Numbered from the stretch's first letter, positions 17,644 through 28,071 are shown. The stretch: DNA of 51,095 nucleotides from Clostridiales bacterium (GCA_012519695.1 JAAYPT010000076.1:1-51095), one strand, 5' to 3'. The notes: generated by a model not told the origin, from the sequence alone. A program made the numbers and translations.

Positions 17644-18717
17644 ATGAGTAAAAAATTAATTGATTTACAACATATTACCAAATCCTATGACGGACACACA
17701 ATTTTAGATGATCTGAATCTCTATATTCGTGAAAATGAATTTCTTACCCTGCTTGGTCCTTCCGGATGTGGTAAGACTACTACCCTACGTTTAATCGGCG
17801 GCTTTGAGTCCCCGGATAATGGTAAAATTATTTTTGATGGAAAAAACATTACCAATCTCGCACCAAATGAGCGTCAGCTCAACACCGTGTTTCAGCGTTA
17901 TGCGCTCTTTCCACACATGACTATTGCAGAAAATATTGCTTTTGGTCTAAAAATCAAGAAAAAAAGCAAGGATTATATTAATGATAAAATCAAATATGCA
18001 CTAAAATTAGTGAATCTGGATGGTTTTGAAAAACGAAGTATTGATTCTCTAAGTGGTGGACAGCAACAGCGAATTGCCATTGCCCGTGCCATTGTAAATG
18101 AACCGAAGGTTTTACTTTTAGACGAACCATTAGGTGCTTTGGACTTAAAGCTCCGTCAGGATATGCAATATGAATTGATTCGTTTGAAAAATGAATTAGG
18201 CATTACTTTTATCTATGTTACCCATGATCAGGAAGAAGCCCTCACCATGTCTGATACCATTGTAGTTATGAATCAAGGTTATATTCAACAGATTGGAACA
18301 CCGGAAGATATTTATAACGAACCATGCAATGCCTTTGTAGCTGACTTTATCGGAGAAAGCAATATCATTGATGGTATTATGTTAGAAGACAAACTGGTAA
18401 AAATTTTAAATGTAACATTTCCATGTGTGGATGAAGGCTTTGGCACAAATACTCCGGTAGACGTAGTTATCCGCCCGGAAGATGTAGAACTGGTTGCTCC
18501 GGAACAGGGACTTTTATCCGGAGAAGTTACTTCTCTTATTTTCAAAGGTGTTCACTGGGAAATTGTGGTACTTGCCGGAGGATATGAATGGCTGGTTCAT
18601 ACTACCCAGATGCATCCTGTGGGTTCAAAAGTCGGAATCCGCGTAGACCCGTTTAACATTCAGATTATGAATAAACCGGAATCTAGTGATGAAAAGGCGG
18701 TGGAATTAGATGCGTAA
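17644..18717 (+). CDS. potA: Spermidine/putrescine ABC transporter ATP-binding protein
   Basis: Energises polyamine import. The 357 residues include Walker [10 protein letters not shown], signature LSGGQQQR, Walker [12 protein letters not shown] and a C-terminal TOBE-like regulatory domain (from about residue 240, with the conserved [10 protein letters not shown]). The ATG at 17644 follows AGGAGG; an in-frame start at 17605 inside the regulator is rejected. Its stop overlaps potB by eight bases. Confidence 0.93.
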   Translation: MSKKLIDLQHITKSYDGHTILDDLNLYIRENEFLTLLGPSGCGKTTTLRLIGGFESPDNGKIIFDGKNITNLAPNERQLNTVFQRYALFPHMTIAENIAFGLKIKKKSKDYINDKIKYALKLVNLDGFEKRSIDSLSGGQQQRIAIARAIVNEPKVLLLDEPLGALDLKLRQDMQYELIRLKNELGITFIYVTHDQEEALTMSDTIVVMNQGYIQQIGTPEDIYNEPCNAFVADFIGESNIIDGIMLEDKLVKILNVTFPCVDEGFGTNTPVDVVIRPEDVELVAPEQGLLSGEVTSLIFKGVHWEIVVLAGGYEWLVHTTQMHPVGSKVGIRVDPFNIQIMNKPESSDEKAVELDA

Positions 18718-19531
18718 CTTAAAACGTCAGCTTTTTGCTGGTCCTTATATGATATGGATTGTTGGATTTATCCTGCTACCGGTAGTTATGATTCTCTACT
18801 ATGCATTTACTACCTCCAGCGGTTCTTTTACCGTATCCAATGTATTGACGATTACACACCCTATCTTTTTCCGGGCACTGCTGTTTTCTTTAAAACTGGC
18901 ATTGGTCTGTACTTTGATTTGTCTGGTATTGGCATATCCACTTGCCATGATATTAAATAATATGAAAAACGGAAGTCAGGGATTTATTGTGTTTATCTTC
19001 ATTCTTCCTATGTGGATGAACTTTATGCTTCGAATCCTTGCCTGGAAAATGCTCTTATCCAATAACGGTATTATTAATACAATACTAGGCTTTTTCGGAT
19101 TACCGGACCTTCATATTATTAATACTCCTGCGGCTGTTGTTCTTTGTATGGTATACGATTTTCTTCCATTTATGGTACTGCCTATTTATAATGCCCTGGC
19201 TCGCATCAACCGTGATGTGATTGAAGCAGCAAAGGATCTTGGTGCCGGAAATATTACGATTTTCTTTAAAATCATTGTACCTTTAAGCATGTCAGGTGTA
19301 ATCAGCGGTATTATCATGGTATTTGTACCTGCATTAACTTCTTTCGCTGTTTCTGACTTATTAGGTGGCGGAAAAGTTTTATTAATCGGAAATATTATTG
19401 AACAGGCATTTACTCAAGACTATAACTGGAACCTTGGAGCAGGTCTTTCCTTTGTATTAATGATTTTTGTATTAGTCAGCATGACACTTGTAAATTCTCG
19501 TGATACCGAAGGAGGTGCTAACGTATGGTAA
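18710..19531 (+). CDS. potB: Spermidine/putrescine ABC transporter permease PotB
   Basis: Inner-membrane permease of 273 residues with about six hydrophobic segments. The EAA loop reads [22 protein letters not shown]. The start overlaps the potA stop and the end overlaps potC by seven bases, so the three are translationally coupled. PotB and PotC form the channel heterodimer. Confidence 0.92.
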   Translation: MRNLKRQLFAGPYMIWIVGFILLPVVMILYYAFTTSSGSFTVSNVLTITHPIFFRALLFSLKLALVCTLICLVLAYPLAMILNNMKNGSQGFIVFIFILPMWMNFMLRILAWKMLLSNNGIINTILGFFGLPDLHIINTPAAVVLCMVYDFLPFMVLPIYNALARINRDVIEAAKDLGAGNITIFFKIIVPLSMSGVISGIIMVFVPALTSFAVSDLLGGGKVLLIGNIIEQAFTQDYNWNLGAGLSFVLMIFVLVSMTLVNSRDTEGGANVW

Positions 19532-20307
19532 AAAAATCAGCAGAACGTATTTACTTAACCTTGATTTTTCTATTTCTCTATCTGCCTATTGCTGTTTTAA
19601 TTGTACTCTCTTTTAACAATTCTAAATCCAGAGTATACTGGGGCGGATTTACCTTGAAATGGTATCAGAAAATGATTACAAGTCCTACGATTATGAAGGC
19701 TTTTGGAACCACCATTATAATATCACTTGCTTCTGCCCTCATTGCCACCTTGCTTGGCACCCTTGCCGCTTTGGGTATTAATGCAATGAAAAAGCGGAAT
19801 CAGACCATTATGCTTGGCGCAACAAACATTCCCATGTTAAATGCGGATATTGTAACCGGTATTTCCATGATGCTTTTGTTCGTGAGATTTACCCGTCTTG
19901 GTATGGGAACTGTTCTGATTGCACATATTACATTTAACATTCCTTATGTTATCTTAAATGTATTACCAAAATTGCGTCAGACCAGTAAATACACTTACGA
20001 AGCAGCTTTAGACCTTGGTGCTACACCTTTATACGCTTTTTTCAAAATCACCTGGCCACAGTTGCGCCCCGGCGTATTATCCGGCTTCCTTATGGCGATG
20101 ACTATGTCCCTGGATGACTTTTCCATTACTTACTTTACAAAAGGTGCCGGAATTAATACCTTATCTACGATGATTTATACAAATATGCGAAAAGGTATTA
20201 ACCCTGAAATGTATGCCTTGTCTACGATTTTATTTATGGCAGCATTGATACTCTTACTTCTGATGAACTTTGGTCCTTCTGCCAAACGTGAAAAAGCAAG
20301 TAAGTAA
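19525..20307 (+). CDS. potC: Spermidine/putrescine ABC transporter permease PotC
   Basis: Second permease, 260 residues, with an EAA loop in YEAALDLGATPLYAFFKITW and the family motif MSLDDFSITYF. The start is preceded by a near-perfect AAGGAGGTG lying inside the end of potB. Followed after 24 bases by potD. Confidence 0.92.
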   Translation: MVKKSAERIYLTLIFLFLYLPIAVLIVLSFNNSKSRVYWGGFTLKWYQKMITSPTIMKAFGTTIIISLASALIATLLGTLAALGINAMKKRNQTIMLGATNIPMLNADIVTGISMMLLFVRFTRLGMGTVLIAHITFNIPYVILNVLPKLRQTSKYTYEAALDLGATPLYAFFKITWPQLRPGVLSGFLMAMTMSLDDFSITYFTKGAGINTLSTMIYTNMRKGINPEMYALSTILFMAALILLLLMNFGPSAKREKASK

Positions 20308-20331
20308 TTCCATAGAAAAGGAGTAATCTCT

Positions 20332-21393
20332 ATGAAAAAGAAATTAATTGCTATTTTTTGTGCTACATTAACCGCTCTGACTCTTTTTAGCGGATGCGGT
20401 TCTAAAAAATCAGAAAATACACTTACCGTTTTAAACTATGGAAAATATATTGATCCAGAAGTTTTAGAACTCTTTGAAAAAGAAACCGGAATTCATGTGG
20501 ATTATGAAGAGTATATTACCCCTGAAAATATGTATACCAAATACAAAGCGGGAGCGATTGACTACGATCTTATCTGCACCTCCGACTATATGGTTGAAAA
20601 ACTTATCAAAGAAGGTCAGGTCTTAGAAATGAATTATGACAATATTCCATTGGCAGAAAATCTTGATAAAGCTTATTTTGATTTTTCCAAGTCTTTTGAC
20701 CCGGATACCAAATACACTCTTCCTTATTTCTTCGGAACTGTAGGAATTTTATATAATAAAAATATGGTGGATGAATCCAAAGTGGATTCTTGGGATATTC
20801 TCTGGGACAAAGATTACGATGGACAGATTATCATGCCGGATTCCGTCCGAGATGCCTTTATGGTTGCTTTAAAACGTCTTGGATATTCTCTTAATACTTC
20901 CGATGAAAAAGAACTTCGTGAGGCCCAGGAATTGCTTTTAAAGCAAAAGTCCATGATTTACTCTTATCTGGTGGATGAAGCACAGGACGAAATGATTGCA
21001 GAAAATGCAGCTATGGCTGTTGTTTATTCCGGAGAAGCAGGACTTGCTATGGACTACAATGATAATCTTGCTTTCTCTGTTCCAAAGGAAGGTTCCAATA
21101 TGTGGATTGACTCCTGGTTCATTCCCAAAACCTGTACCAATCAGGAAAATGCAGAAAAGTTTCTGAACTTCCTATGTCGTGAAGATATTGCAGCAATGAA
21201 TTTTGACTATGTCTACTATGCTACTCCTAACACCAAGGTGGTGGAGCAATTAGACCCGGATTTACAGGCGAACACTACCATCTTTCCACCGAAGGATATC
21301 CTTAATAACTGTGAAGTATTAAAATCATTAGATGATGATACTACTACTCTTTACAGTGAACTTTGGCTGGAACTAAAAGCCTACTCCGAGTAA
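20332..21393 (+). CDS. potD: Spermidine/putrescine-binding lipoprotein
   Basis: Extracellular substrate-binding component of 353 residues. The N-terminal lipoprotein signal has lipobox FSGC with acylated C22. The early TLTVLNYGKYIDPEVLELFE and later GTVGILYNK and DSWFIPK segments are characteristic of PotD/PotF solute-binding proteins. An AAGGAG site precedes the ATG. It ends the operon; a hairpin at 21466-21491 follows about 70 bases later. Confidence 0.93.
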   Translation: MKKKLIAIFCATLTALTLFSGCGSKKSENTLTVLNYGKYIDPEVLELFEKETGIHVDYEEYITPENMYTKYKAGAIDYDLICTSDYMVEKLIKEGQVLEMNYDNIPLAENLDKAYFDFSKSFDPDTKYTLPYFFGTVGILYNKNMVDESKVDSWDILWDKDYDGQIIMPDSVRDAFMVALKRLGYSLNTSDEKELREAQELLLKQKSMIYSYLVDEAQDEMIAENAAMAVVYSGEAGLAMDYNDNLAFSVPKEGSNMWIDSWFIPKTCTNQENAEKFLNFLCREDIAAMNFDYVYYATPNTKVVEQLDPDLQANTTIFPPKDILNNCEVLKSLDDDTTTLYSELWLELKAYSE

Positions 21394-21465
21394 CGCATAC
21401 GCTATACGCAAATATCAAATTTTCTTTTATTTACTTGTATTTCTTTTTATTTCATGTTACATTTA

Positions 21466-21491
21466 GACCCACACAGAATCCTGTGTGGGTC
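21466..21491 (+). terminator. Strong hairpin between potD and the DUF5688 gene
   Basis: GACCCACACAG and CTGTGTGGGTC form a perfect 11-base-pair stem with a 4-base loop. The downstream bases (CTGCTTTGCC) are not T-rich, so it may be a weak terminator, an attenuator or an mRNA-stabilising hairpin. Confidence 0.5.
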
Positions 21492-21521
21492 CTGCTTTGC
21501 CAGCACAGCGCAGGAGGTCTT

Positions 21522-22433
21522 ATGACATACGAAATATTTAAAACTCAGGTAGTTGCTCAATTGGAAGAACAGTTTCCTTCGGGCACATCTATTACCATTC
21601 AATCTATTTCCCGTAACAATAATCAAACAGAAGATGCATTGACTATTTTAGAACCCGGACTTAATATCTCACCCACAATTTATCTAGCCCCTTATTTCAA
21701 GCAATTACGGCAAGATATCCCTTTTGCATCTATTGTTTCACAGATTTACAGTTACTATCAGGAACATCGTACTTCTCACAGTATTGATACAAGTTTTTTC
21801 ACCGACTTTGATAATGTGCGTTCCCATATTGTATACAAACTCATTCATCAGGAAAAAAACAGAGAACTCCTCAAAGAAGTTCCCTGGATTCCTTTTTTAG
21901 ATCTTGCCATTGTATTTTATTGTCTTCTATCGAAATCTTCTACCGAAAGTGCTTCTGTACTTATTCGAAATGAACACCTTTCCTATTGGAATGTCACTGC
22001 CCCTGATCTGCTTTCTTTGGCAGAAAAGAATACACCGTTTTTACTCAATTCCTGTTGTAATTCACTGGAGGAGCTTTTACTTCCGGCACTGGAGCAGCTT
22101 CCGTTTGCGGAACAATCAGACACACAGCAAGCCTTTCATTCTTCCACTACTGTTCCCATGTATGTACTAACCAATCAACAACGTTTTGGTGGAGCATGCT
22201 GCATTCTCTATGACAATGTTTTAAAAGATATTGCCGAACGCCTGAATAGCGACCTCTATATTCTTCCCAGCAGCATCCATGAGGTAATTCTTATGCCTAC
22301 CACTGTCACAGAATCCATTTCTTCCTTATCTCAAATGGTAACGGAAGTCAATGAATCTGAAGTGGCTGCTGAAGAAATCTTATCGGATCATGTTTACTAT
22401 TACCACAGAAATACAGATAGTATTACGATGTGA
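21522..22433 (+). CDS. DUF5688-family protein
   Basis: Unknown function. The ATG at 21522 has AGGAGG five bases upstream and gives 303 residues. Sequence features such as NISPTIYLAPYF, SIVSQIYSYYQ, IRNEHLSYWNV and the C-terminal MYVLTNQQRFGGACCILYD match my recollection of DUF5688, common in Lachnospiraceae. It is soluble, with no signal peptide. Its stop converges on glgA, overlapping it by 11 bases. Confidence 0.75.
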   Translation: MTYEIFKTQVVAQLEEQFPSGTSITIQSISRNNNQTEDALTILEPGLNISPTIYLAPYFKQLRQDIPFASIVSQIYSYYQEHRTSHSIDTSFFTDFDNVRSHIVYKLIHQEKNRELLKEVPWIPFLDLAIVFYCLLSKSSTESASVLIRNEHLSYWNVTAPDLLSLAEKNTPFLLNSCCNSLEELLLPALEQLPFAEQSDTQQAFHSSTTVPMYVLTNQQRFGGACCILYDNVLKDIAERLNSDLYILPSSIHEVILMPTTVTESISSLSQMVTEVNESEVAAEEILSDHVYYYHRNTDSITM

Positions 22434-23862
22434 TTTTTTCATAAATCGCTTCATACTTCTTAGTAACGGTCTGCCAGGAGCTATCATGTTTCATACAACG
22501 TTTCATCATGGCTTTCCATGCTTTTGGTTGCTCCTGGTAGATTTTAAGTGCATACCGAATAATAAATAACATTTCCCCTGCATCATAATTGCGAAATCCA
22601 AATCCGGTTCCGGTCTGCCAAATCTCATTATAAGGCTCTACAGTATCTTTCAATCCACCGGTTTCTCGCACGATTGGTACTGTTCCATACCGCATACTAA
22701 TAAGCTGACTAAGTCCGCAAGGCTCAAACTGAGAAGGCATTAAGAACATATCTGCTCCTGCATAAATGCGATGCGCCTTATCTTCACTATACCCAATATT
22801 GGCGCACATCTGGCTTGGATACTTCTGTGCAAACCAGGAAAAATCATGCTGGAATCGCTCTTCTCCTGTTCCAAGAACAACTACCTGCACATGTTCTGTC
22901 TGCAATAACTCCTCCATAACAGAAACTACTAATTCAAAGCCTTTTTGCTGGGTTAAACGTGATACAATTGCAATAACACATGCTTTTGCATCCTGTTTTA
23001 ATCCCATTTCCTTTTGCAGTGCTTTCTTATCCTTTTTCTTTTCTGCTATATTTTTAATTCCAAATGGATATGGAATATTTTTATCTGTCTGTGCATCATA
23101 TTCCTTTTCATCAATCCCGTTGATGATTCCACAAAGTTTTCCTGAAACTTCTCTCATTACACCATCTAAGCCTTCGCCGCCTTCCGGTGTCTGTATTTCT
23201 CTGGCATAAGTCTCACTTACGGTAGTAACCTGATCTGCATAAAGAATTCCTGCTTTTAGGAAATTACTTTCTCCGTATGCCTCCATAGCACCATACCGAT
23301 ACTTTGCAGGGATATCTCTGCAATTTTCAATATCATCGATTTGCCATCTTCCCTGGAATTTTTGATTATGAATAGTAAAAACTGTTTTGATGTTCTGATA
23401 AAATTTATTTTCCCCATAAAATACTTTTAATAGCATTGGAAGTAATCCTGTTTGCCAGTCATGGCAATGTATTACATCCGGACAGAATTTTAACTGTGGC
23501 AACGCTGCTAACACCGCTCTGGAAAAAAATGCAAACTTATTTACATCTTCACAGATATGGTGATACGGCGCATCTCCTGCAAAATAATATTCATTATCTA
23601 TGAAATAATAGGTAATTCCTGACTCTTCCATTTTATAGATTCCAATATACTCTTGTTCTCTTGGCATATTTTCATAAAAATGGGTTACTTTTTTCATCTG
23701 TTTACGAAATTTCTGGGGTATACACTGATACAGTGGCATAATAATACTGATTTCATACAATGACTTATCAATATACTTTGGCAGTGCTCCAACTACGTCT
23801 GCCAAACCGCCTGTTTTTATAAATGGATTGCCCTCTGATGCTGCAAAAAGTATTTTCTTCAT
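22423..23862 (-). CDS. glgA: Glycogen synthase (ADP-glucose dependent)
   Basis: Extends alpha-1,4-glucan from ADP-glucose. The 479 residues contain the N-terminal KTGGLADV (16-23), which binds ADP-glucose, and the C-terminal PSQFEPCGLSQL typical of GT5 enzymes. The start follows GGAGG. It lies 20 bases downstream of spo0A on the same strand with no terminator between, so it may be read together with it. No other glycogen genes are in the window. Confidence 0.95.
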   Translation of the reverse strand: MKKILFAASEGNPFIKTGGLADVVGALPKYIDKSLYEISIIMPLYQCIPQKFRKQMKKVTHFYENMPREQEYIGIYKMEESGITYYFIDNEYYFAGDAPYHHICEDVNKFAFFSRAVLAALPQLKFCPDVIHCHDWQTGLLPMLLKVFYGENKFYQNIKTVFTIHNQKFQGRWQIDDIENCRDIPAKYRYGAMEAYGESNFLKAGILYADQVTTVSETYAREIQTPEGGEGLDGVMREVSGKLCGIINGIDEKEYDAQTDKNIPYPFGIKNIAEKKKDKKALQKEMGLKQDAKACVIAIVSRLTQQKGFELVVSVMEELLQTEHVQVVVLGTGEERFQHDFSWFAQKYPSQMCANIGYSEDKAHRIYAGADMFLMPSQFEPCGLSQLISMRYGTVPIVRETGGLKDTVEPYNEIWQTGTGFGFRNYDAGEMLFIIRYALKIYQEQPKAWKAMMKRCMKHDSSWQTVTKKYEAIYEKITS

Positions 23863-23882
23863 TTAGTACCTCCGGTTAGTAA

Positions 23883-24683
23883 TTATTTTCCTATCTTATA
23901 TTCTAACCGAATTTTGTCTGCAATTAAAGCTATAAATTCTGAATTTGTCGGTTTTCCCTTTCCATTATGTATGGTGTATCCGAAAAGTTCGTCTATGGTG
24001 TCCATTTTTCCACGACTCCATGCTACCTCTATTGCATGACGAATTGCTCTTTCTACACGGCTTGGCGTCGTCTGAAATTTCTTTGCAATACTTGGATATA
24101 GAATTTTGGTAATGGAATTGAGCATTTCCATATCGGTAACGGACATCATAATTGCTTCTCTTAAATACTGATACCCCTTAATATGTGCCGGCACTCCGAT
24201 TTCATGGATGATGTTGGTAACATCATTTTCTAAATTACGTTCTTCTAACTTTTCCTTTTTCTCATAAGGATTTACTTTTCTTGCTTCTAATCCTTTGCTC
24301 TTCTCTTTATCTCGCACACGTTTGATACGACTGATGACTACATCACTGTCAAAGGGCTTCATAATATAATAATCCGCACCTAAGTCAAAGGCATCCTCTG
24401 TGATGCTTTGTTGTCCTACACCGCTTATCATGATAAATGCCGGACGGTGTTTCATATTTTTATCATTTTTTACCTTATCCATAACTGCCAATCCATCTAA
24501 TTTTGGCATGATAATATCCAATAATACAACATCCGGTTCTTTCTTTTTTATCATTTCATAGGCTTCTTCACCGTCTTTTGCAGTTCCGACCACCTGAAAC
24601 TCCTCATCACTTCTAACAATATCCCCTAATACTTGCAGCATTCTCTCATTATCATCTGCAATTGCTACATTTAATTTTTCCAC
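23883..24683 (-). CDS. spo0A: Sporulation master regulator Spo0A
   Basis: Response regulator controlling entry into sporulation. The 266 residues have a receiver domain with the acidic pocket D10/D11, phosphoacceptor D56, S87 and K109, and a C-terminal DNA-binding domain whose recognition region [18 protein letters not shown] is essentially the Bacillus sequence. The start is GTG with AGGAGG upstream; an out-of-frame ATG four bases before it makes a five-codon ORF. Two TGTCGAA 0A boxes lie upstream, suggesting autoregulation. Confidence 0.97.
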   Translation of the reverse strand: MEKLNVAIADDNERMLQVLGDIVRSDEEFQVVGTAKDGEEAYEMIKKKEPDVVLLDIIMPKLDGLAVMDKVKNDKNMKHRPAFIMISGVGQQSITEDAFDLGADYYIMKPFDSDVVISRIKRVRDKEKSKGLEARKVNPYEKKEKLEERNLENDVTNIIHEIGVPAHIKGYQYLREAIMMSVTDMEMLNSITKILYPSIAKKFQTTPSRVERAIRHAIEVAWSRGKMDTIDELFGYTIHNGKGKPTNSEFIALIADKIRLEYKIGK

Positions 24684-24728
24684 GTCATATCCTCCTGTTG
24701 CTTTTCATCATAATTAGAAACAATTTGT

Positions 24729-24757
24729 ATTATAACTGTATCTGAATATTACTTCAA
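24729..24757 (-). promoter_or_regulatory. Promoter of spo0A
   Basis: Minus strand: TTGAAG (24752-24757), 17 bases, TATAAT (24729-24734), about 45 bases before the GTG. A 0A box lies 20 bases upstream of the -35. Confidence 0.6.
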
Positions 24758-24776
24758 TGAAAAGATTTCTTGTAAT

Positions 24777-24783
24777 TTCGACA
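24777..24783 (-). promoter_or_regulatory. 0A box upstream of spo0A
   Basis: TGTCGAA on the minus strand, matching the Spo0A-P binding core, just upstream of the spo0A promoter. Confidence 0.6.
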
Positions 24784-24880
24784 ACATACCATCTATTGTT
24801 CCATAATAACACGAACCCTGTCATTTAAAAAGAACTAAATACCTTTTCCCATTGATAATATCTGTTTTTATTAGTTGGAT

Positions 24881-24889
24881 TTTGTCGAA
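24881..24889 (+). promoter_or_regulatory. Second 0A box between spoIVB and spo0A
   Basis: TTTGTCGAA on the plus strand, a full match to the 0A consensus core, 24 bases past the spoIVB stop and opposite in orientation to the first. Confidence 0.55.
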
Positions 24890-24912
24890 GAATGTCACTA
24901 AGTTTTCAAACT

Positions 24913-26181
24913 TTACCTTTCAATCATTTGTTCTGCAAAAACTCCGTATCCCTTTGCTACATCCTGTACAAATACATGGGTTACCGCTCCTATCATTTTT
25001 CCATTCTGAATAATTGGGCTGCCGCTCATTCCCTGCACAATTCCACCTGTTAATTCCAATAATTCCGAATCTGTCACTTCAAAGAGAATTCCTTTATTAA
25101 TATTATTACTGCTATAATCTATACCGGTAATATTAATTTCATATTCTTTTCGTTCTCCGGAAAGATAGGAAATAATCTGAGCTTTTCCTTCCTGCACTTC
25201 CTGCTTCATTGCCACCGGGCAATATTTTTCTCCCTGAATCTGCTCCGGTATACGCTGTAACTTTCCGTAAATTCCAACTTCTGTATTTTTTTCTACATTT
25301 CCTAACTTAAATTGATCCAGATATGTGATAAGACCAGATACTTCTCCCGGCTTTCCTTTTTCTCCTTTGGTAATGCCTACTACCTGAGCTTCATATAAGG
25401 TTCCCTCTGACATGCATATTTTAGTTCCTGTATCCATATCACTTACCGGATGCCCTAACGCTCCATAATTTCCTGCACTATCGGAAAAAGTAAGTGTCCC
25501 AACTCCCGCTAAGTCATCCCTTACCCATACCCCTAGCTTATATTCATTTTCACCTGTTCTTACCGGCTCTACCTTTAACTCAATATATTCACCATCACGC
25601 ACGACTCCAAGAACCACCGCATTGCCCCCGCATTTGTTGATTGCCTCTATTACGTCTTCTTTTGTTTTTACTACCTGTTCATTGATTGTTTTGATATAAT
25701 CTCCGCTTTTTACAATATTTGCAGCAGGTTCGTAATTCATCCCATCTGTTCCGTTTACCACCCCTGTTCCAATAATTAATACGCCCTCTGTTTTTACATA
25801 AATTCCCACTGGGATTCCACAAGGCACCACATTTTCTTCTTCAATGACTTCTACTGCAACTTCTTTTATTTCAAAAATCCCAAAAAGCCGACATATCATA
25901 GAATAACTTCCTTGCTTTGCTGACTTTATGGAAAACTTTTTATTCAAATCTACATGTATTTCTTCCTGATTTACCGTCTGCGATTGATTGTCAAATACCT
26001 CTAATCCCTCTTTCTCCACTACTCCAGTCATTGGAACATGAAAATTAAATTCTTCTTTTTTCCCCTGTACCATCCATATCTTGTCGGGAATTGATTCTTT
26101 CATAATAAAAAAAGAAAATACCAACAACAGTCCAAGCCCTCCTAATATACTGGCTTTTGCAATACATTTTTGCTTTTTCAT
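24913..26181 (-). CDS. spoIVB: SpoIVB serine peptidase
   Basis: Forespore-secreted protease that triggers sigma-K activation in the mother cell. It is 422 residues with one N-terminal membrane segment (about 10-27), a PDZ domain (about 120-205) and an S55 peptidase domain. Aligning by motif gives catalytic H244, D371 and S386 (VQGMSGSPI), a constant offset of eight from the Bacillus triad. It lies between recN and spo0A as in Bacillus, and a terminator separates it from recN, so it has its own promoter, not identified here. Confidence 0.95.
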   Translation of the reverse strand: MKKQKCIAKASILGGLGLLLVFSFFIMKESIPDKIWMVQGKKEEFNFHVPMTGVVEKEGLEVFDNQSQTVNQEEIHVDLNKKFSIKSAKQGSYSMICRLFGIFEIKEVAVEVIEEENVVPCGIPVGIYVKTEGVLIIGTGVVNGTDGMNYEPAANIVKSGDYIKTINEQVVKTKEDVIEAINKCGGNAVVLGVVRDGEYIELKVEPVRTGENEYKLGVWVRDDLAGVGTLTFSDSAGNYGALGHPVSDMDTGTKICMSEGTLYEAQVVGITKGEKGKPGEVSGLITYLDQFKLGNVEKNTEVGIYGKLQRIPEQIQGEKYCPVAMKQEVQEGKAQIISYLSGERKEYEINITGIDYSSNNINKGILFEVTDSELLELTGGIVQGMSGSPIIQNGKMIGAVTHVFVQDVAKGYGVFAEQMIER

Positions 26182-26243
26182 ATTTTCATATTCCTCCTAC
26201 TGTATTTTTATAATAATATCATAGGAAAATCATAACTTTTACA

Positions 26244-26276
26244 CTTTAATATAACACGGTATTTCCTATAACATAA
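26244..26276 (-). repeat. Degenerate copy of the post-terminator hairpin element (copy C)
   Basis: On the minus strand, directly after the recN terminator, TTTATGT, ATAGGAAAT, CGT and ATTAAA occur in the same order and spacing as in copy A, with about three bases deleted. The hairpin itself is not preserved. Confidence 0.4.
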
Positions 26277-26310
26277 AAAAGGATTTCAGTAGAAACTGAA
26301 ATCCTTTTTT
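26275..26310 (-). terminator. Terminator of the recN transcript
   Basis: A perfect stem AAAAAAGGATTTCAGT / ACTGAAATCCTTTTTT with loop AGAA, between the recN stop (26333) and spoIVB. The T tract is present on both strands. Confidence 0.9.
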
Positions 26311-26332
26311 ATTATATGAAATTCTTTACTTT

Positions 26333-28015
26333 TTAACTCTGGAATTTTTTAACTGACTTTGCAAGTTCTTTCATTTCTTTTGCGCTTTCTAATACCGTAT
26401 CCGTTACTTTCACACCGCCAAGCATTCTTGCCAACTCTTCGATGGTTTCTTTTTCCTCTAATCTGGAAATATTAGAAACTGTTGACTGATTTACCACATT
26501 TTTACTAATTAAGAAATGTTGATCTGCCATGGCTGCTATCTGTGGAAGATGGGTAATGCAGATAACCTGATGATTCTTTCCTATCACATTCATTTTTTCG
26601 GCTACCATCTGTGCTGTTCGTCCACTGATACCGGAATCAATTTCATCAAAAATCAATGTTTCTATCTGGTCACTCTCTGCCAAAACTGTTTTAATTGCTA
26701 ACATAATACGACTCAATTCACCGCCGGATGCTACTTTTCCCAGTGGTTTCACCGGTTCACCCGGATTGGTAGAAATTAAAAATTCTGCATCATCTGTTCC
26801 GTTTGCCGTATAATTTGATGTATTCTGAAATGCCATGGTAAATGTTACATCTAAGAAATTTAAATCTACTAAGGCATCTTGTACCAGTTTTGTCAATTTT
26901 TCTGCATAACGTTTTCGAATGTCAGATACTTCCTTGCAACTTTTCTGCAATGCATACTCTGCCTTTTCTTCTCGCTTTGCTAATTCTTCCAGATAATGTT
27001 CATAATCCTTAAGTTGCTGATAACGTTGCTCTTTTTCTTCTTGTGCTTTTAACACTGCTTCAATAGAACCGCCAAACTTATCCTTTAAATGATTTACCTC
27101 ATCTAAACGTTTCTCTGTTTCAAAAAAGGTCTCTTCGTCAAATTCTCCATTTGAAATATAGGCTGCCAATTCTCGATTAAAATCATTCAACAAACTATCA
27201 ATTTCACCGATTTGCTCTGCTATCTGCTCTAACTCGCTATCATACTCTGCTACCGAAGTAAGCTCTCTTAAAGCTCGTCCTATCTGTTCTGTAGCACTGC
27301 CGTCTCCTCCGGTTAGATTATGGGCAATATTCGCTGCTTCCATAATTTTACGGCTGTTTGTCATTTTCCGATAGCTGCTTTCTAAGGTTTCATCTTCTCC
27401 AACTACCAAATGAGCCTCCTGAATTTCATTTATCTCATATTCCAGGAAAGACAGCTCGCGCTCTCGTTGCACATCATCCGTTACTGCTTGTTTCTTTTCT
27501 TCTAATATCTTCTGATATTCCTGATAACAAGCCTTTAATGTTTCCTTTTTTTCTTTTAATTCCTCTTTGGCATATTCATCCAATATTTCTAAATGCTTCT
27601 TTTTATGAAGCAAAGATTGATGTTCATGTTGTCCATGAATATCAATCAGAAGTGCAGCTACTGCCTTCATACAGGATGCTGATACTGTCTCAGAATTGAT
27701 TTTTCCTACACTTCTTGTAGCTGTAATCTTTCTGGACATGATGATTTCTCCATCTTCCGGAAAAATATCCATCTCCTCTAATAATTTCTGTTGCTGTGGA
27801 TTCTCCACTTTAAAAATCAGCTCAACCAGAGCATATTCTGCGTTTTCCCGTAACATCTCTTTTGAGACTTTTTCTCCTAACGCAAGATTAATGGAGCCTA
27901 TAATAATTGATTTTCCTGCTCCTGTTTCACCGGAAAGAATATTTAATCCCGGTCCAAATTCTACCTCCGCTTCTTCAATTAACGCAAGGTTTTTCACATG
28001 CAGACTTACTAACAT
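26333..28015 (-). CDS. recN: DNA repair protein RecN
   Basis: SMC-like ATPase acting early at double-strand breaks. The 560 residues have an N-terminal Walker A GETGAGKS (29-36), a central coiled coil, the ABC signature region ASGGELSR and Walker B LIFDEIDSGISG, all in canonical order. ATG at 28015 follows AGGAG. It lies downstream of argR, and the chain ends at the terminator 26275-26310. Confidence 0.96.
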   Translation of the reverse strand: MLVSLHVKNLALIEEAEVEFGPGLNILSGETGAGKSIIIGSINLALGEKVSKEMLRENAEYALVELIFKVENPQQQKLLEEMDIFPEDGEIIMSRKITATRSVGKINSETVSASCMKAVAALLIDIHGQHEHQSLLHKKKHLEILDEYAKEELKEKKETLKACYQEYQKILEEKKQAVTDDVQRERELSFLEYEINEIQEAHLVVGEDETLESSYRKMTNSRKIMEAANIAHNLTGGDGSATEQIGRALRELTSVAEYDSELEQIAEQIGEIDSLLNDFNRELAAYISNGEFDEETFFETEKRLDEVNHLKDKFGGSIEAVLKAQEEKEQRYQQLKDYEHYLEELAKREEKAEYALQKSCKEVSDIRKRYAEKLTKLVQDALVDLNFLDVTFTMAFQNTSNYTANGTDDAEFLISTNPGEPVKPLGKVASGGELSRIMLAIKTVLAESDQIETLIFDEIDSGISGRTAQMVAEKMNVIGKNHQVICITHLPQIAAMADQHFLISKNVVNQSTVSNISRLEEKETIEELARMLGGVKVTDTVLESAKEMKELAKSVKKFQS

Positions 28016-28071
28016 ATCCGTTCTCCTTCTGCTCTCTCATTTACAACGGCTTAAAAATCAGTATCTTACAT

